47,522 bases of DNA, taken from NCBI GenBank assembly GCA_016462445.1, contig JAEMTE010000007.1, positions 1-47,522 on the forward strand, in the 5' to 3' direction. Below, piece by piece: positions 35,162-45,455 of this stretch (position 1 is the stretch's first letter; each line of letters begins with the position of its first letter). The position numbers and the translations under genes are program-made. Origin of the DNA: Candidatus Nanopelagicus sp. Its GTDB lineage: Bacteria > Actinomycetota > Actinomycetes > Nanopelagicales > Nanopelagicaceae. The notes under the pieces were generated by a model that had not been told where the DNA came from, searched no databases, and saw only the letters and a list, made by a program, of their open reading frames with translations.

Positions 35162-36108
35162 TAACTGGCCACCTACTTTCCGCCGCTGATCTAAGTAAGG
35201 ATGAGGCATTAAATCTGCTCTCGACAGCTAAAGAGTTAGCCGCAATAACTGATGGACCAAATAAGAAGCTACCAACCTTACGTGGCAAGACAGTAGTCAA
35301 TCTGTTTTTTGAGGACTCAACTAGAACTCGAATAAGTTTTGAAACAGCAGCAAAGCGATTATCAGCAGATGTTATTAACTTCTCCGCTAAAGGCTCATCA
35401 GTTAGTAAGGGTGAGAGTCTAAAAGATACAGCGCAGACCCTGCAGGCAATGGGGGCAGATGCGGTGGTAATTAGACATGGCAGCAGTGGCGCAGCAAAGC
35501 GACTTGCAGATACACAATGGATACAAGCAGCGATTATTAATGCTGGCGATGGCACACATGAGCATCCAACTCAGGCATTACTTGATGCATTCACAATTAA
35601 GCAACACCTGCGAAATGATAAATCAGATTTAACTGGAATTAGAGTTCTAATTGTCGGCGATATTCTCCACTCTCGAGTGGCCAGAAGTAATGTGTTACTA
35701 CTAACAAAATTAGGAGCGCAGGTTGTCTTAGTAGCACCACCAACTTTGTTACCAGTTGGAGTAGGTGATTGGCCGGTAGAGATCTCATATGATCTAGATT
35801 CACAGATTGAAAAATGTGATGTAGTGATGATGCTACGAATTCAATTAGAGCGAATGGCAGATTCCTTTTTTCCAACTGAACGAGAGTACTCACGTAGATA
35901 TGGTCTAAACTCTGCCCGTCTTGCCAAACTCTCTAAAAGCGCAATTGTTATGCACCCAGGCCCAATGAATCGCGGCCTTGAGATCTCAGCAGATAGCGCA
36001 GATGACCTTAAATCAGTAATCATTGATCAAGTTAAAAATGGCGTGGCGGTGCGAATGGCAGTGCTTTATGAATTACTTGGTGGAGCGCAAATTGGAGATA
36101 GCAAATGA
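35158..36108 (+). CDS. pyrB: Aspartate carbamoyltransferase catalytic subunit
   Basis: It condenses carbamoyl phosphate and aspartate to carbamoylaspartate. The 316-residue protein has the carbamoyl-phosphate loop [13 protein letters not shown] (STRT at 54-57), the lysine-containing loop [28 protein letters not shown] and [10 protein letters not shown]. No regulatory pyrI is present. The start overlaps pyrR and the stop overlaps pyrC, each by four bases. Confidence 0.97.
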   Translation: MITGHLLSAADLSKDEALNLLSTAKELAAITDGPNKKLPTLRGKTVVNLFFEDSTRTRISFETAAKRLSADVINFSAKGSSVSKGESLKDTAQTLQAMGADAVVIRHGSSGAAKRLADTQWIQAAIINAGDGTHEHPTQALLDAFTIKQHLRNDKSDLTGIRVLIVGDILHSRVARSNVLLLTKLGAQVVLVAPPTLLPVGVGDWPVEISYDLDSQIEKCDVVMMLRIQLERMADSFFPTEREYSRRYGLNSARLAKLSKSAIVMHPGPMNRGLEISADSADDLKSVIIDQVKNGVAVRMAVLYELLGGAQIGDSK

Positions 36109-37409
36109 TTAAAATTAATAATGCCAAGTTAGTAGATAACAGTTTGGTTGATATAGAAATTGATAATGGCGTGATTACTAAGTTAGGTAAAGCAGCTGGT
36201 GGTAAGGCAAAGGATGGCATTGATGCCAGTGGAAAAATGTTGTTACCAGGTTTAGTTGATCTGCATACCCACTTAAGAGAGCCAGGGCGGGAGGATGCTG
36301 AAACAGTTTTAACTGGATCGGTAGCTGCTGTTGCTGGTGGCTACACATCTATCTCTGCTATGGCAAATACAAATCCAGTCGCCGATACTGCCGGGGTAGT
36401 AGAGCAGATATATAGATTAGGTAAGAGCGCTGGCCTGTGTGATGTGAATCCGATTGGAGCGGTAACTAAAGGATTAAATGGTGAACAGCTTGCAGAGCTT
36501 GGCGCAATGGCCGATTCAATTGCTGGGGTAAGAATCTTCAGCGATGATGGTAAATGTGTAGCAGACCCACTTATTATGCGTAGAGCACTTGAGTATGTAA
36601 AAACATTTAATGGAGTTATTGCTCAACATGCTCAAGAGCCAAGACTTACTATAAATGCTCAGATGAATGAGGGAAGTGTTTCTGCTCGTATTGGTCTACC
36701 TGGCTGGCCAGCGATAGCAGAGGAGGCAATTATTGCAAGAGATATTCTGCTCGCAGAGCATGTGCAATCTCGCCTGCATATTTGCCATGTAACAACCGCT
36801 GGCGGTGTTGAATTAATTCGCTGGGCTAAGCAACGGGGTATCCAAGTAACTGCTGAGGTAACACCTCACCACCTGCTGTTAACTGATGAATTAGTTGAAA
36901 ATTATGATCCTATTTATAAAGTAAATCCGCCGCTTCGAACTGAAAAAGATGTCTGGGCGCTTCGCGAAGGTTTAGCGGAGGGCGTAATAGATATTGTGGC
37001 AACAGATCATGCGCCACATCCAGCTGAGGATAAGGATTGTGAGTGGCAAGCTGCAGCATTTGGCATGGTTGGCCTGGAGACTGCGCTCTCAGTTGTAATT
37101 AAAACTATGATAGAAAGTAAATTAATGGGTTGGAAAGAGTTAGTAGATCGAATGTCGATTAAACCTGCGCAAATTGCAGGCTATAAAACTCAAGGACAAA
37201 GTATTGCGCTCTCAAGTGTGGCAAATCTAATATTGGTTGATCCGATTGCAACTTGGCAGGTTGAACGCAGTAAATTGCATTCAAAGAGTAGAAACACACC
37301 ATTTCATGGCATGGAGCTACCTGGCCTTATCTCAGATGTTATTTATAACGGTGCGCAAAGCATGATTGCTAGTAAAGTTGTAAAGGTGGCGAGCGGTAGT
37401 AATGAGTAA
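36105..37409 (+). CDS. pyrC: Dihydroorotase
   Basis: This zinc amidohydrolase cyclises carbamoylaspartate to dihydroorotate. The 434-residue class I enzyme has HTHLREPG (His54, His56), [10 protein letters not shown], the ligand histidines in IAQHAQEPR and [10 protein letters not shown], and the catalytic Asp in [14 protein letters not shown]. It overlaps pyrB by four bases and carA by eight. No inactive paralogue is present in the operon. Confidence 0.96.
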   Translation: MIKINNAKLVDNSLVDIEIDNGVITKLGKAAGGKAKDGIDASGKMLLPGLVDLHTHLREPGREDAETVLTGSVAAVAGGYTSISAMANTNPVADTAGVVEQIYRLGKSAGLCDVNPIGAVTKGLNGEQLAELGAMADSIAGVRIFSDDGKCVADPLIMRRALEYVKTFNGVIAQHAQEPRLTINAQMNEGSVSARIGLPGWPAIAEEAIIARDILLAEHVQSRLHICHVTTAGGVELIRWAKQRGIQVTAEVTPHHLLLTDELVENYDPIYKVNPPLRTEKDVWALREGLAEGVIDIVATDHAPHPAEDKDCEWQAAAFGMVGLETALSVVIKTMIESKLMGWKELVDRMSIKPAQIAGYKTQGQSIALSSVANLILVDPIATWQVERSKLHSKSRNTPFHGMELPGLISDVIYNGAQSMIASKVVKVASGSNE

Positions 37410-38556
37410 GAAAACACAGGCCTACCTGGTTCTAGCTGATGGCAAAATCTTTGAAGGATTTGCTTGGGCTAAGACGGGAGAAACATTTGGCGAAGCTGTT
37501 TTCTCAACAGGTATGACTGGATATCAAGAGACATTAACTGACCCCTCATATCACAAACAAATTGTGGTGATGACAGCACCACATATTGGTAATACTGGTG
37601 TTAATACAATTGATAACGAGTCGGAGCGAATTTGGGTATCTGGCTTTGTAGTTAGAAATCCATCACCAATTGCTAGTAACTGGCGAAGTGAAAAAACTTT
37701 AGAGAAGCAGTTAATTGACTCTGATGTGGTTGGGATTCAAGGCGTTGATACTCGAGCAATAACTAGGCATCTGCGTGATCAAGGCGCGATGAAGGTTGGC
37801 ATATTTAGCGATACAAAGCTTTCTCGTGAGGAGATGGTGGTAAAGGTTAGAGATATTGCTCCAATGAATGGGGCTTACTTAGCAACGGATGTAACAACTA
37901 AAAAACCTTACATAGTAAATCCTCCAGCAGGTGTGGCTACTAAATTTAAAGTAGCAGCAATTGATTTAGGCATTAAAGCTGCAACGCCAAAGGCTATGGC
38001 AGCTCTTGGCATGCAGGTACATGTACTACCACTCTCCACAAAACTTGATGAAATAAAGGCACTCTCACCAGATGGAATATTTCTCTCTAATGGACCAGGT
38101 GATCCAGCTGCAATGGTTGATGTAGTTGAATTAGTTAGAAATATCTTGCAGGCAGAGATCCCATTTTTTGGTATTTGTTTTGGACATCAAATTTTAGGCA
38201 GAGCACTTGGATTTGAGACTTACAAACTTCCATTTGGTCATCGTGGAATTAATCAACCAGTAATTGATTTAACAACTGGCAAGGTTGAGATTACCTCTCA
38301 TAATCATGGCTTTGCAGTGGCTGCGCCAAAAGAGAATGAGTTTCATACTGTTTACGGAAATGGCCGAGTAACACACATATCTTTAAATGATTCAGTTGTT
38401 GAAGGTCTTGAGATGATTTCAATTCCGGCATTTTCAGTTCAGTACCATCCAGAGTCAGCAGCTGGACCGCATGATGCATCATATTTATTTGAAAGATTTG
38501 CTCAACTTATGAGTTCGCCGCAATTAGGTTTGAAAGACAATGATGCCAAGAGATAA
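37402..38556 (+). CDS. carA: Carbamoyl-phosphate synthase small (glutaminase) subunit
   Basis: It releases ammonia from glutamine for CarB. The 384-residue protein has the N-terminal [17 protein letters not shown] block and a class I glutaminase domain with the nucleophile Cys in [12 protein letters not shown] and the His/Glu pair in [12 protein letters not shown]. The 3' end overlaps the carB start. Confidence 0.97.
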   Translation: MSKKTQAYLVLADGKIFEGFAWAKTGETFGEAVFSTGMTGYQETLTDPSYHKQIVVMTAPHIGNTGVNTIDNESERIWVSGFVVRNPSPIASNWRSEKTLEKQLIDSDVVGIQGVDTRAITRHLRDQGAMKVGIFSDTKLSREEMVVKVRDIAPMNGAYLATDVTTKKPYIVNPPAGVATKFKVAAIDLGIKAATPKAMAALGMQVHVLPLSTKLDEIKALSPDGIFLSNGPGDPAAMVDVVELVRNILQAEIPFFGICFGHQILGRALGFETYKLPFGHRGINQPVIDLTTGKVEITSHNHGFAVAAPKENEFHTVYGNGRVTHISLNDSVVEGLEMISIPAFSVQYHPESAAGPHDASYLFERFAQLMSSPQLGLKDNDAKR

Positions 38557-41500
38557 TTCTATAACCAGTGTTTTAGTTATTGGCAGTGGGCCAATTGTCA
38601 TTGGCCAAGCATGCGAATTTGATTACTCTGGCACTCAAGCATGTCGAGTATTACGAAGTGAGGGGATTCGAGTTATTTTAATAAACTCAAATCCCGCAAC
38701 AATTATGACCGATCCCGAGTTTGCAGATGCCACCTATATTGAACCGATTACCCCTGAGGTAATTGAGAAGATCTTAGAAAAAGAGAGGCCAAGTGCAGTA
38801 CTAGCAACTCTGGGTGGACAAACTGCGCTCAATGCGGCAATGCAATTACATGAGCGAGGCTCATTTGAAAAGTATGGAACAAAATTAATTGGCGCAGATA
38901 TTGATGCGATCAAACGTGGTGAGGATCGCGAGATATTTAAGAAGATTGTTGAAAGTATTGGCGGGCAATCTGCTAAATCAAAGATCTGTCACTCTATGGA
39001 TGAATGTTTAGCCGCAGCTGTTGAGCTTAACTATCCAGTTGTTGTTAGACCATCTTTTACGATGGGTGGCCTCGGCTCTGGAATTGCATATAACGAGGCA
39101 GATTTACAACAGATTGCCGGTGCAGGACTGCGCCATAGTCCAACAACTGAAGTTTTGCTTGAAGAATCAATTATTGGTTGGAAAGAGTATGAGCTAGAGG
39201 TAATGCGCGATCACAAAGACAATGTTGTGATTGTGTGTAGCATTGAAAATATCGATCCAATGGGTGTGCATACTGGTGATTCAATAACAGTAGCACCGGC
39301 TATGACATTAACCGATGTTGAGTATCAAAAATTGCGGGATCTTTCGATAGATATTATCAGGGCAGTTGGTGTAGCAACCGGGGGCTGCAACATTCAATTT
39401 GCAGTAAACCCACAAGATGGCCGCATTATTGTAATTGAAATGAACCCACGAGTTTCTAGATCTTCAGCTCTTGCATCAAAGGCGACCGGCTTTCCAATTG
39501 CAAAGATTGCAACTAAATTAGCAATTGGTTATACATTAGATGAGATTGATAATGATATTACTAAATCAACACCTGCCTCCTTTGAGCCATCACTTGATTA
39601 TGTGGTTGTTAAGGTTCCAAGATTTGCATTTGAGAAGTTTGCAGAAGCAGATCCGAGATTGACCACCACAATGAAGAGTGTGGGCGAGGCAATGGCAATT
39701 GGGCGAAGTTTTCCAGAAGCGCTACAAAAAGCACTTAGATCACTTGAAAAAGTTGGGGCTAGCTTTACTTGGAGTGGGGGCAATCTAGTAAATCTAATGA
39801 AGCAGATCGGTACTCCGACTGAGTTTCGACTACAACAGGTGCAACTAGCGATGCATTTGGGTGCGACCGTGGCGCAGGTCTATGAAATAACTAAAATTGA
39901 TCCTTGGTTTTTAGAGCAAATTAATCTAATAAATCAAGAGGCAAAAGAATTGATAAATCAACCAGAGTTAAGTAGAGAGGTACTTAGATCTGCAAAACAA
40001 ATGGGTTTTTCTGACTCTCAAATTGCACTTCTACGTAATGTTACTGAAGATCAAATTAGAGAAGAGCGTACTAAACTTGCTTTACATCCTGTTTATAAAA
40101 CTGTAGATACCTGTGCTGGTGAGTTTGCCGCACTTACTCCTTACTATTACTCATCTTATGATGAGCAGAGTGAGGTGTTAACCCGAACTAAAGAAGCGGT
40201 AATCATTCTTGGTAGTGGACCAAATCGAATTGGGCAAGGCATAGAGTTTGATTACTCATGTGTGCATGCATCTTTTGCGCTACAAAAGGCAGGTTATGAA
40301 ACAATTATGATTAACTGTAATCCTGAGACAGTTTCTACAGATTATGACACTTCAGATCGGCTTTATTTTGAGCCACTAACCTTTGAAGATGTACTTGAGG
40401 TAATTGAAGCCGAGAAAGCAGCTGGCCCAGTTCTAGGTGTAATTGCGCAACTTGGTGGTCAAACACCACTTGGCCTAGCCAGGCAGTTAATGCAATCCGG
40501 TGTACAGATTTTAGGAACTTCACCAGATGCTATTGATTTAGCAGAGGAGAGGGGAGCATTTGCACTACTTTTGAAGTCAAATAATTTATTAGCACCAAAG
40601 TTCGGCATGGCTAACTCTTATGAAGAAGCAGCAAAAATTGCAAAGGATATTAGCTACCCAGTACTGGTTCGTCCATCATATGTCTTAGGTGGTCGGGGCA
40701 TGGAGATTGTCTATGATGAACAATCACTACGCGGCTTTATTGATAAAGCAACCGCCATAACACCAAACCATCCAGTTCTAATAGATAAGTTTCTTGATGA
40801 TGCAATTGAAATTGATGTTGATGCCTTATTTGATGGAAATGAACTGTATTTAGCGGGCGTGATGGAGCATATTGAGGAGGCTGGTGTTCACTCAGGTGAT
40901 TCAGCCTGTGTATTACCAAGCATCTCACTATCTAAGGAGCAGCTCAGTGAGATTCGAATAGCAACTGAGAAAATTGCCAAGAGCATAGGTGTGCGTGGCT
41001 TGTTAAATATTCAATTTGCAATCAGCGGAAACCCACCGCAGCTATATGTTTTAGAAGCTAACCCCCGAGCCTCTCGAACTGTGCCATTTGTGGCAAAGGC
41101 AACTGGTATTGCGCTATCTAAGGCAGCTGCTTTAATTGCAACAAATATTAGTATTGGCCAGCTTCGTAGTGATGGAATTTTGCCTAAGCATGGAGATGGA
41201 ATTGCAAATGGTGTATCAGTTAAAGAGGCGGTACTACCATTTAATCGCTTCCGTAGATTAGATGGAACTGGCGTCGACTCAGTTCTTGGGCCGGAGATGA
41301 AATCAACAGGGGAGGTAATGGGGATAGCAAATAACTTTGGCTTAGCCTTTGCTAAAAGCCAGACTGCAGCCTTTGGGCCGTTGCCAAAAGCTGGTTCAGT
41401 ATTTATTTCCCTTTCCCATAGAGATAAAGAGCATGGTTGGCGAGCAGCACGTGATCTGCATGAACTTGGTTTTAAAATTTATAGCACCGCGGGCACAAAC

Positions 41501-41797
41501 GCATTTCTGGCGGAGAAAAGTGTGCCATCAGAGTTAGTAAGAAAGAACTCCGATCCCTCCTCTAATAAATTATCATCAAATGATGTGATTACTAAAGGAC
41601 TGGTGCAATTAGTTATTAATACACCGCTAGGAAGAGGGTCACGTCAGGATGGCTTTTTAATTAGAACTGCATCTATATCCCGATCAGTTCCTTGTATAAC
41701 AACAGTTGCTGGCTTTAAAGCTGCAGTAGCTGGTATTACTGCGCTACAAAAGGATGAGTTTAATATTAAATCACTGCAGGAATGGATGAAGAAATAA
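38543..41797 (+). CDS. carB: Carbamoyl-phosphate synthase large subunit
   Basis: It makes carbamoyl phosphate from bicarbonate, ammonia and two ATP, for pyrimidines and arginine. The 1084-residue protein has two homologous ATP-grasp halves ([20 protein letters not shown] and the second [20 protein letters not shown] near residue 557) and a C-terminal MGS-like allosteric domain. ATG 38543 gives [14 protein letters not shown] and is preferred over the adjacent ATG 38540. It overlaps carA by 14 bp and shares a base with pyrK. Confidence 0.97.
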   Translation: MPRDNSITSVLVIGSGPIVIGQACEFDYSGTQACRVLRSEGIRVILINSNPATIMTDPEFADATYIEPITPEVIEKILEKERPSAVLATLGGQTALNAAMQLHERGSFEKYGTKLIGADIDAIKRGEDREIFKKIVESIGGQSAKSKICHSMDECLAAAVELNYPVVVRPSFTMGGLGSGIAYNEADLQQIAGAGLRHSPTTEVLLEESIIGWKEYELEVMRDHKDNVVIVCSIENIDPMGVHTGDSITVAPAMTLTDVEYQKLRDLSIDIIRAVGVATGGCNIQFAVNPQDGRIIVIEMNPRVSRSSALASKATGFPIAKIATKLAIGYTLDEIDNDITKSTPASFEPSLDYVVVKVPRFAFEKFAEADPRLTTTMKSVGEAMAIGRSFPEALQKALRSLEKVGASFTWSGGNLVNLMKQIGTPTEFRLQQVQLAMHLGATVAQVYEITKIDPWFLEQINLINQEAKELINQPELSREVLRSAKQMGFSDSQIALLRNVTEDQIREERTKLALHPVYKTVDTCAGEFAALTPYYYSSYDEQSEVLTRTKEAVIILGSGPNRIGQGIEFDYSCVHASFALQKAGYETIMINCNPETVSTDYDTSDRLYFEPLTFEDVLEVIEAEKAAGPVLGVIAQLGGQTPLGLARQLMQSGVQILGTSPDAIDLAEERGAFALLLKSNNLLAPKFGMANSYEEAAKIAKDISYPVLVRPSYVLGGRGMEIVYDEQSLRGFIDKATAITPNHPVLIDKFLDDAIEIDVDALFDGNELYLAGVMEHIEEAGVHSGDSACVLPSISLSKEQLSEIRIATEKIAKSIGVRGLLNIQFAISGNPPQLYVLEANPRASRTVPFVAKATGIALSKAAALIATNISIGQLRSDGILPKHGDGIANGVSVKEAVLPFNRFRRLDGTGVDSVLGPEMKSTGEVMGIANNFGLAFAKSQTAAFGPLPKAGSVFISLSHRDKEHGWRAARDLHELGFKIYSTAGTNAFLAEKSVPSELVRKNSDPSSNKLSSNDVITKGLVQLVINTPLGRGSRQDGFLIRTASISRSVPCITTVAGFKAAVAGITALQKDEFNIKSLQEWMKK

Positions 41798-42639
41798 TGA
41801 GTGCAAAGATAAATCAATTTGCTACTCAGATGCTGGCTGAGGTAATTAGTAATAAAAAAGTTGGGCCTTATCACCATATGGTTTTTGCTGTTGGTGAGAT
41901 GGCATCTCATGTTAAACCTGGCAACTTTGTTGCGATATCTGTTGGGGGTGAGCAATCCTCCTTAGTTTTGCGTAGAGCATTTGCAATTTATCGAGCATTA
42001 GATAAAGGCCCAATGGGGGGAAGTATTGAATTGGTAGTAGCTCCACATGGTCAGGGAAGCAGGTGGCTGTGCCAAAGAGCTGTTGGAGATTTAGTTGATT
42101 TTATTGGTCCATTAGGAACTGCATTTGGAATTCCAACTGTAAATGCTAATGCAATGTTGATCGGTGGCGGCTATGGATCAGCACCACTATTTGCCTTAGC
42201 CGAACTCTTAAAAAATAAGGGTTGCCGAGTAGATATGGTGCTAGGTGCAAGTACTGCAACTAAAATTTACGCACCACTTGAAGGAAAACGCAGCGTCTCA
42301 TCTTTAACTCTAACAACTGATGATGGAAGTACTGGCATACACGGCCAAATAAGTGAGGCAATACCAAGATTAATTCGAGAGTTTGGTACCGAGGTTATCT
42401 ACTCATGTGGGCCGATGGGGATGCTTGCTGCTGTGGCTAAAATAGCAGAGGAGTTTAATTTGGTTCATCAATGTGCAGTTGAGGAGTCGATGGCCTGCGG
42501 TATAGGTGTTTGTATGACCTGCGTGATACCGGTAAAGAATGAAGATGGCATAAAAATGATTCGCAGTTGTATCGATGGGCCAGTAATGGATGGCTCACAG
42601 GTTATCTGGGATCGTAAAACTGTTATGGATGCGTTGTAA
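41797..42639 (+). CDS. pyrK: Dihydroorotate dehydrogenase electron-transfer subunit
   Basis: PyrK passes electrons from PyrD to NAD+ through FAD and a 2Fe-2S cluster. The 280-residue protein has a ferredoxin-reductase-like fold: the FAD-binding RRAFAIY block, the nucleotide-binding LIGGGYGSAPLFALAE, and four cluster cysteines in SMACGIGVCMTC and IRSCIDGP. The start at 41797 overlaps the carB TAA by one base; an upstream in-frame ATG at 41782 would extend it into carB. Its presence marks the adjacent PyrD as class 1B. Confidence 0.92.
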   Translation: MSAKINQFATQMLAEVISNKKVGPYHHMVFAVGEMASHVKPGNFVAISVGGEQSSLVLRRAFAIYRALDKGPMGGSIELVVAPHGQGSRWLCQRAVGDLVDFIGPLGTAFGIPTVNANAMLIGGGYGSAPLFALAELLKNKGCRVDMVLGASTATKIYAPLEGKRSVSSLTLTTDDGSTGIHGQISEAIPRLIREFGTEVIYSCGPMGMLAAVAKIAEEFNLVHQCAVEESMACGIGVCMTCVIPVKNEDGIKMIRSCIDGPVMDGSQVIWDRKTVMDAL

Positions 42640-42643
42640 TCAG

Positions 42644-43576
42644 ATGAGCGCCCTAGATTTCTCAACCAAAATCGGTAGTAAAAGATTTTCTAATCCAATA
42701 TTTACCGCTAGTGGCTGTGCTAGTTCCGGGCAGGAGCTTGCTCAGTTCTTCCCATTAACTGAGATTGGCGCAGTTGTCACTAAATCAATAATGGTTAAGG
42801 CTAGAACTGGTAGAGCAACTCCTAGAATGGCAGAGACTCCAAGTGGAATGCTTAATTCAATTGGTCTGCAGGGACCTGGAATTGATACATTTTTAGAAAG
42901 AGATATTCCATGGCTAGTTGAGCAACAGGTTAAGGTAATTGTCTCAATTGCAGGTGAGAGTGTTGATGAGTATGGTGTTTTAGCGCGTAGATTAAGAGCG
43001 GTCTCTGGAATTAGTGCAGTTGAGGTAAATATCTCCTGTCCAAATGTAGAAAACCGTGGCCAAGTATTTGCCTGTCATCCCGATACTTCAATTGCAGTAA
43101 TTGAGGCGGTACGTCGAAATATAGGTGGTGAGCTACCAATAATTGCTAAGTTATCACCTGATGTAACAGATATTGTGGAGATAGCAAGAGCTGTTATTAA
43201 TGCAGGTGTTGATGGACTGGCTCTAATTAATACACTTCTAGGTATGGTAATTGATACAAATACTATGAAACCAAAGCTTGCTGGTAAGACTGGTGGATTA
43301 TCTGGTCCAGCAATTAGGCCAGTTGCAGTTCGAGCAATTTATCAAGTACACCAAGCCTTTCCAGATACGCCAATTGTTGGCATGGGTGGGGTTGCAAGTG
43401 GGCGAGATGCACTGGAATTAATTCTCGCAGGTGCTAGTGCGGTATCGGTTGGTACTGCCAGCTTTGGTAACCCAAAAGCTGCCTTTGATATTAAAAATCA
43501 ATTGGCAGAGTTATTAACTGAAAAAGGGTTTAACGACCTTCGTGATGCAATTGGCTTTGCCCATCGAGGTATTTAA
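42644..43576 (+). CDS. pyrD: Dihydroorotate dehydrogenase, class 1B catalytic subunit
   Basis: This FMN enzyme oxidises dihydroorotate to orotate in the cytosol. The 310-residue protein has ASGCASSG near the start, SIMVKARTGR, the active-site Cys in VNISCPNVENRG, GLALINTLLGM and VGMGGVASGRDALELILAGA. The size and the neighbouring pyrK fit the class 1B heterotetramer that uses NAD+. The start ATG at 42644 (MSALDFSTKIGS) is four bases after the pyrK stop. Confidence 0.94.
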   Translation: MSALDFSTKIGSKRFSNPIFTASGCASSGQELAQFFPLTEIGAVVTKSIMVKARTGRATPRMAETPSGMLNSIGLQGPGIDTFLERDIPWLVEQQVKVIVSIAGESVDEYGVLARRLRAVSGISAVEVNISCPNVENRGQVFACHPDTSIAVIEAVRRNIGGELPIIAKLSPDVTDIVEIARAVINAGVDGLALINTLLGMVIDTNTMKPKLAGKTGGLSGPAIRPVAVRAIYQVHQAFPDTPIVGMGGVASGRDALELILAGASAVSVGTASFGNPKAAFDIKNQLAELLTEKGFNDLRDAIGFAHRGI

Positions 43577-44268
43577 TGACATTACCAATAATTCTCGCAT
43601 TAGATACTAAGGAGATTAAGCAAGCTCTTGCCTGGATTAAGACATCAGGTGATTTAATTGATCACTTTAAGGTTGGACTTGAATTTTATCTTCGGCATGG
43701 CAGCGCTGGTATCGAACAACTGCGCAAGGAGAGTGAGTTTGAATTATTTTTAGATCTAAAACTTTATGATATCCCCAACACAGTTAAGGGCGCAGTTGAA
43801 TCAGTTGCCCAACTATCACCTAAGTTTCTCACCGTTCATGCCAGTGGTGGTAGCAAAATGATTAGAGCAGCTGCTGATTGCCTACCTAATGGCTCAATAA
43901 CTGCAGTTACAGTATTGACCTCTTTTTCCGAATCAGAGTTTGCAGCATTAGGAGCTAAACAAAGTATTGAAGAGACAAGTAAATCTTGGGCAGTTAGCGC
44001 ACTAGCAGCTGGTGCCACCTCACTTGTTTGTTCACCATTTGAGGTAGCAGCTCTTCGTAAATTATCTGCCACAGCAACCTTAATAACACCTGGAGTTCGC
44101 GTGGCAGGAGATGATGCTGGTGATCAGGTAAGGGTTATGACCCCAAAGGATGCTATCGATCAAGGTGCTAATTTTGTAGTGATCGGTCGATCAATAACTC
44201 AGATGTGGGATGGCTCTGGTGTAAAAATGCGTAATAAGATTGAGCAAATAGCTAACTCATTGAGGTAA
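43576..44268 (+). CDS. pyrF: Orotidine 5'-phosphate decarboxylase (short form)
   Basis: It decarboxylates OMP to UMP. The 230-residue protein is the short form, with the catalytic Asp-Lys-Asp network in FLDLKLYDIPNTV, TVHASGG, and VIGRSIT in the phosphate-binding loop. Streptomyces and Mycobacterium, as I recall, carry the longer form of about 275 residues, so the short form is a small departure. It overlaps pyrD by one base and lies two bases before the mIHF-Gmk gene. Confidence 0.95.
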   Translation: MTLPIILALDTKEIKQALAWIKTSGDLIDHFKVGLEFYLRHGSAGIEQLRKESEFELFLDLKLYDIPNTVKGAVESVAQLSPKFLTVHASGGSKMIRAAADCLPNGSITAVTVLTSFSESEFAALGAKQSIEETSKSWAVSALAAGATSLVCSPFEVAALRKLSATATLITPGVRVAGDDAGDQVRVMTPKDAIDQGANFVVIGRSITQMWDGSGVKMRNKIEQIANSLR

Positions 44269-44270
44269 AT

Positions 44271-45137
44271 ATGTTGCCACCAAGATTAAGTAGACGAGAT
44301 CGCAGAAAAGCTGGTGAGAAGGCGGTTGCCGCTAGACAGGAGCGGGCTAAGGTCAAAGAGCAGGTGGCTAATGGGCAATTATTTTTCTTTGACCTATTCA
44401 AAGATGAGCGTAAATCTATTTCTAGAATGAAATTGAGCGATCTACTGCAGGCGGTTCCAGGAGTTGGACAGATCAGGGCCGATATTATTTTTGATAAAAC
44501 TGGCATCTCACCCTCGCGTAGAATTGGTGGTGTCGGCAAGCGACAACTTGAGCTATTGAGGCAGGAATTTCTATTGATTAAGAACTCTCGTAGAAGTGGC
44601 AAACTCCTGGTGGTCTCTGGTCCTAGCGGTGTTGGTAAAAGCACAATCACTAACAGATTGCGCGCCGATAATAGATTTTGGATCTCAGTCTCGGCAACTA
44701 CTAGGCAGATTCGTACAAATGAAGTAGGTGGTGTTGATTACCACTTTGTTTCTGATGAGAGATTTAATGAAATGATTGAAAGCAAAGAGTTTTTAGAGTG
44801 GGCAGATTTTGCTGGGGCAAAGTATGGAACACCAAAGCAGCCAGTTGATGAAGCGTTGGCCGATGGAAAGAATGTGATTTTAGAGATTGAATTAAATGGC
44901 GCCAGGCAGGTAAGGAAGAATTCAAAAGATGCAATTTTGATTTTTATCGAACCACCATCCTGGCAGGAGTTAGAGACTCGTTTAATAAATCGTGGAACTG
45001 AATCTAAACAATCAACTCAGGCTCGGCTAGATAGGGCAAAGGAGGAGCTTTCAGCAGCCTCAGAGTTTGACCATATCGTCATAAATCATCAGGTAGAGGA
45101 GTCGGTTGCCGAACTGGTATCTTTAGCCCTTGCCTAA
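44271..45137 (+). CDS. Fused mycobacterial-type integration host factor and guanylate kinase
   Basis: The single 288-residue frame joins two normally separate genes. Residues 1-100 match actinobacterial mIHF/sIHF, a nucleoid-associated DNA-binding protein: a basic helical N-terminus ([19 protein letters not shown]) and the helix-two-turn-helix block [16 protein letters not shown] with [14 protein letters not shown]. Residues 108-288 are a complete guanylate kinase (GMP to GDP): P-loop [10 protein letters not shown] (116-125), [20 protein letters not shown] and [16 protein letters not shown] at 44574 (residue 102) with AGGCAGGA seven bases upstream could start a separate 187-residue kinase. 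In relatives mihF and gmk are neighbours in the same order. No frameshift is visible. Confidence 0.85.
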   Translation: MLPPRLSRRDRRKAGEKAVAARQERAKVKEQVANGQLFFFDLFKDERKSISRMKLSDLLQAVPGVGQIRADIIFDKTGISPSRRIGGVGKRQLELLRQEFLLIKNSRRSGKLLVVSGPSGVGKSTITNRLRADNRFWISVSATTRQIRTNEVGGVDYHFVSDERFNEMIESKEFLEWADFAGAKYGTPKQPVDEALADGKNVILEIELNGARQVRKNSKDAILIFIEPPSWQELETRLINRGTESKQSTQARLDRAKEELSAASEFDHIVINHQVEESVAELVSLALA

Positions 45138-45166
45138 ATCCCAATAATTTTGAAAGGTTATTTTCA

Positions 45167-45445
45167 ATGAGCAATCAAGCCTTAGATGGAATTACTAATC
45201 CGCCAATCGATGCCTTGTTAGATAAGGCAGGCTCTAAATACAGCCTTGTTCTTTATGCAGCAAAGCGTGCTCGTCAAATTAATGCTTACTACTCACAATT
45301 GGGTGAAGGTTTACTTGAGTATGTTGGCCCACTTGTTGAGACATATGTTCATGAGAAGCCACTATCTATTGCATTGCGTGAAATTAATGATGGCTTGTTA
45401 TCTATTGAAAATTTAGAACCAAAGCCAGCGGACTCAGCTAGCTAA
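45167..45445 (+). CDS. rpoZ: RNA polymerase omega subunit
   Basis: Omega assists assembly and stability of RNA polymerase by clamping the beta' subunit. The 92-residue protein has the signature [20 protein letters not shown] near residue 23 and [16 protein letters not shown] near residue 61. AAAGG lies nine bases upstream of the ATG. The position after gmk is standard, and coaBC follows after 10 bp. Confidence 0.95.
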   Translation: MSNQALDGITNPPIDALLDKAGSKYSLVLYAAKRARQINAYYSQLGEGLLEYVGPLVETYVHEKPLSIALREINDGLLSIENLEPKPADSAS

Positions 45446-45455
45446 CCGATCTGCC

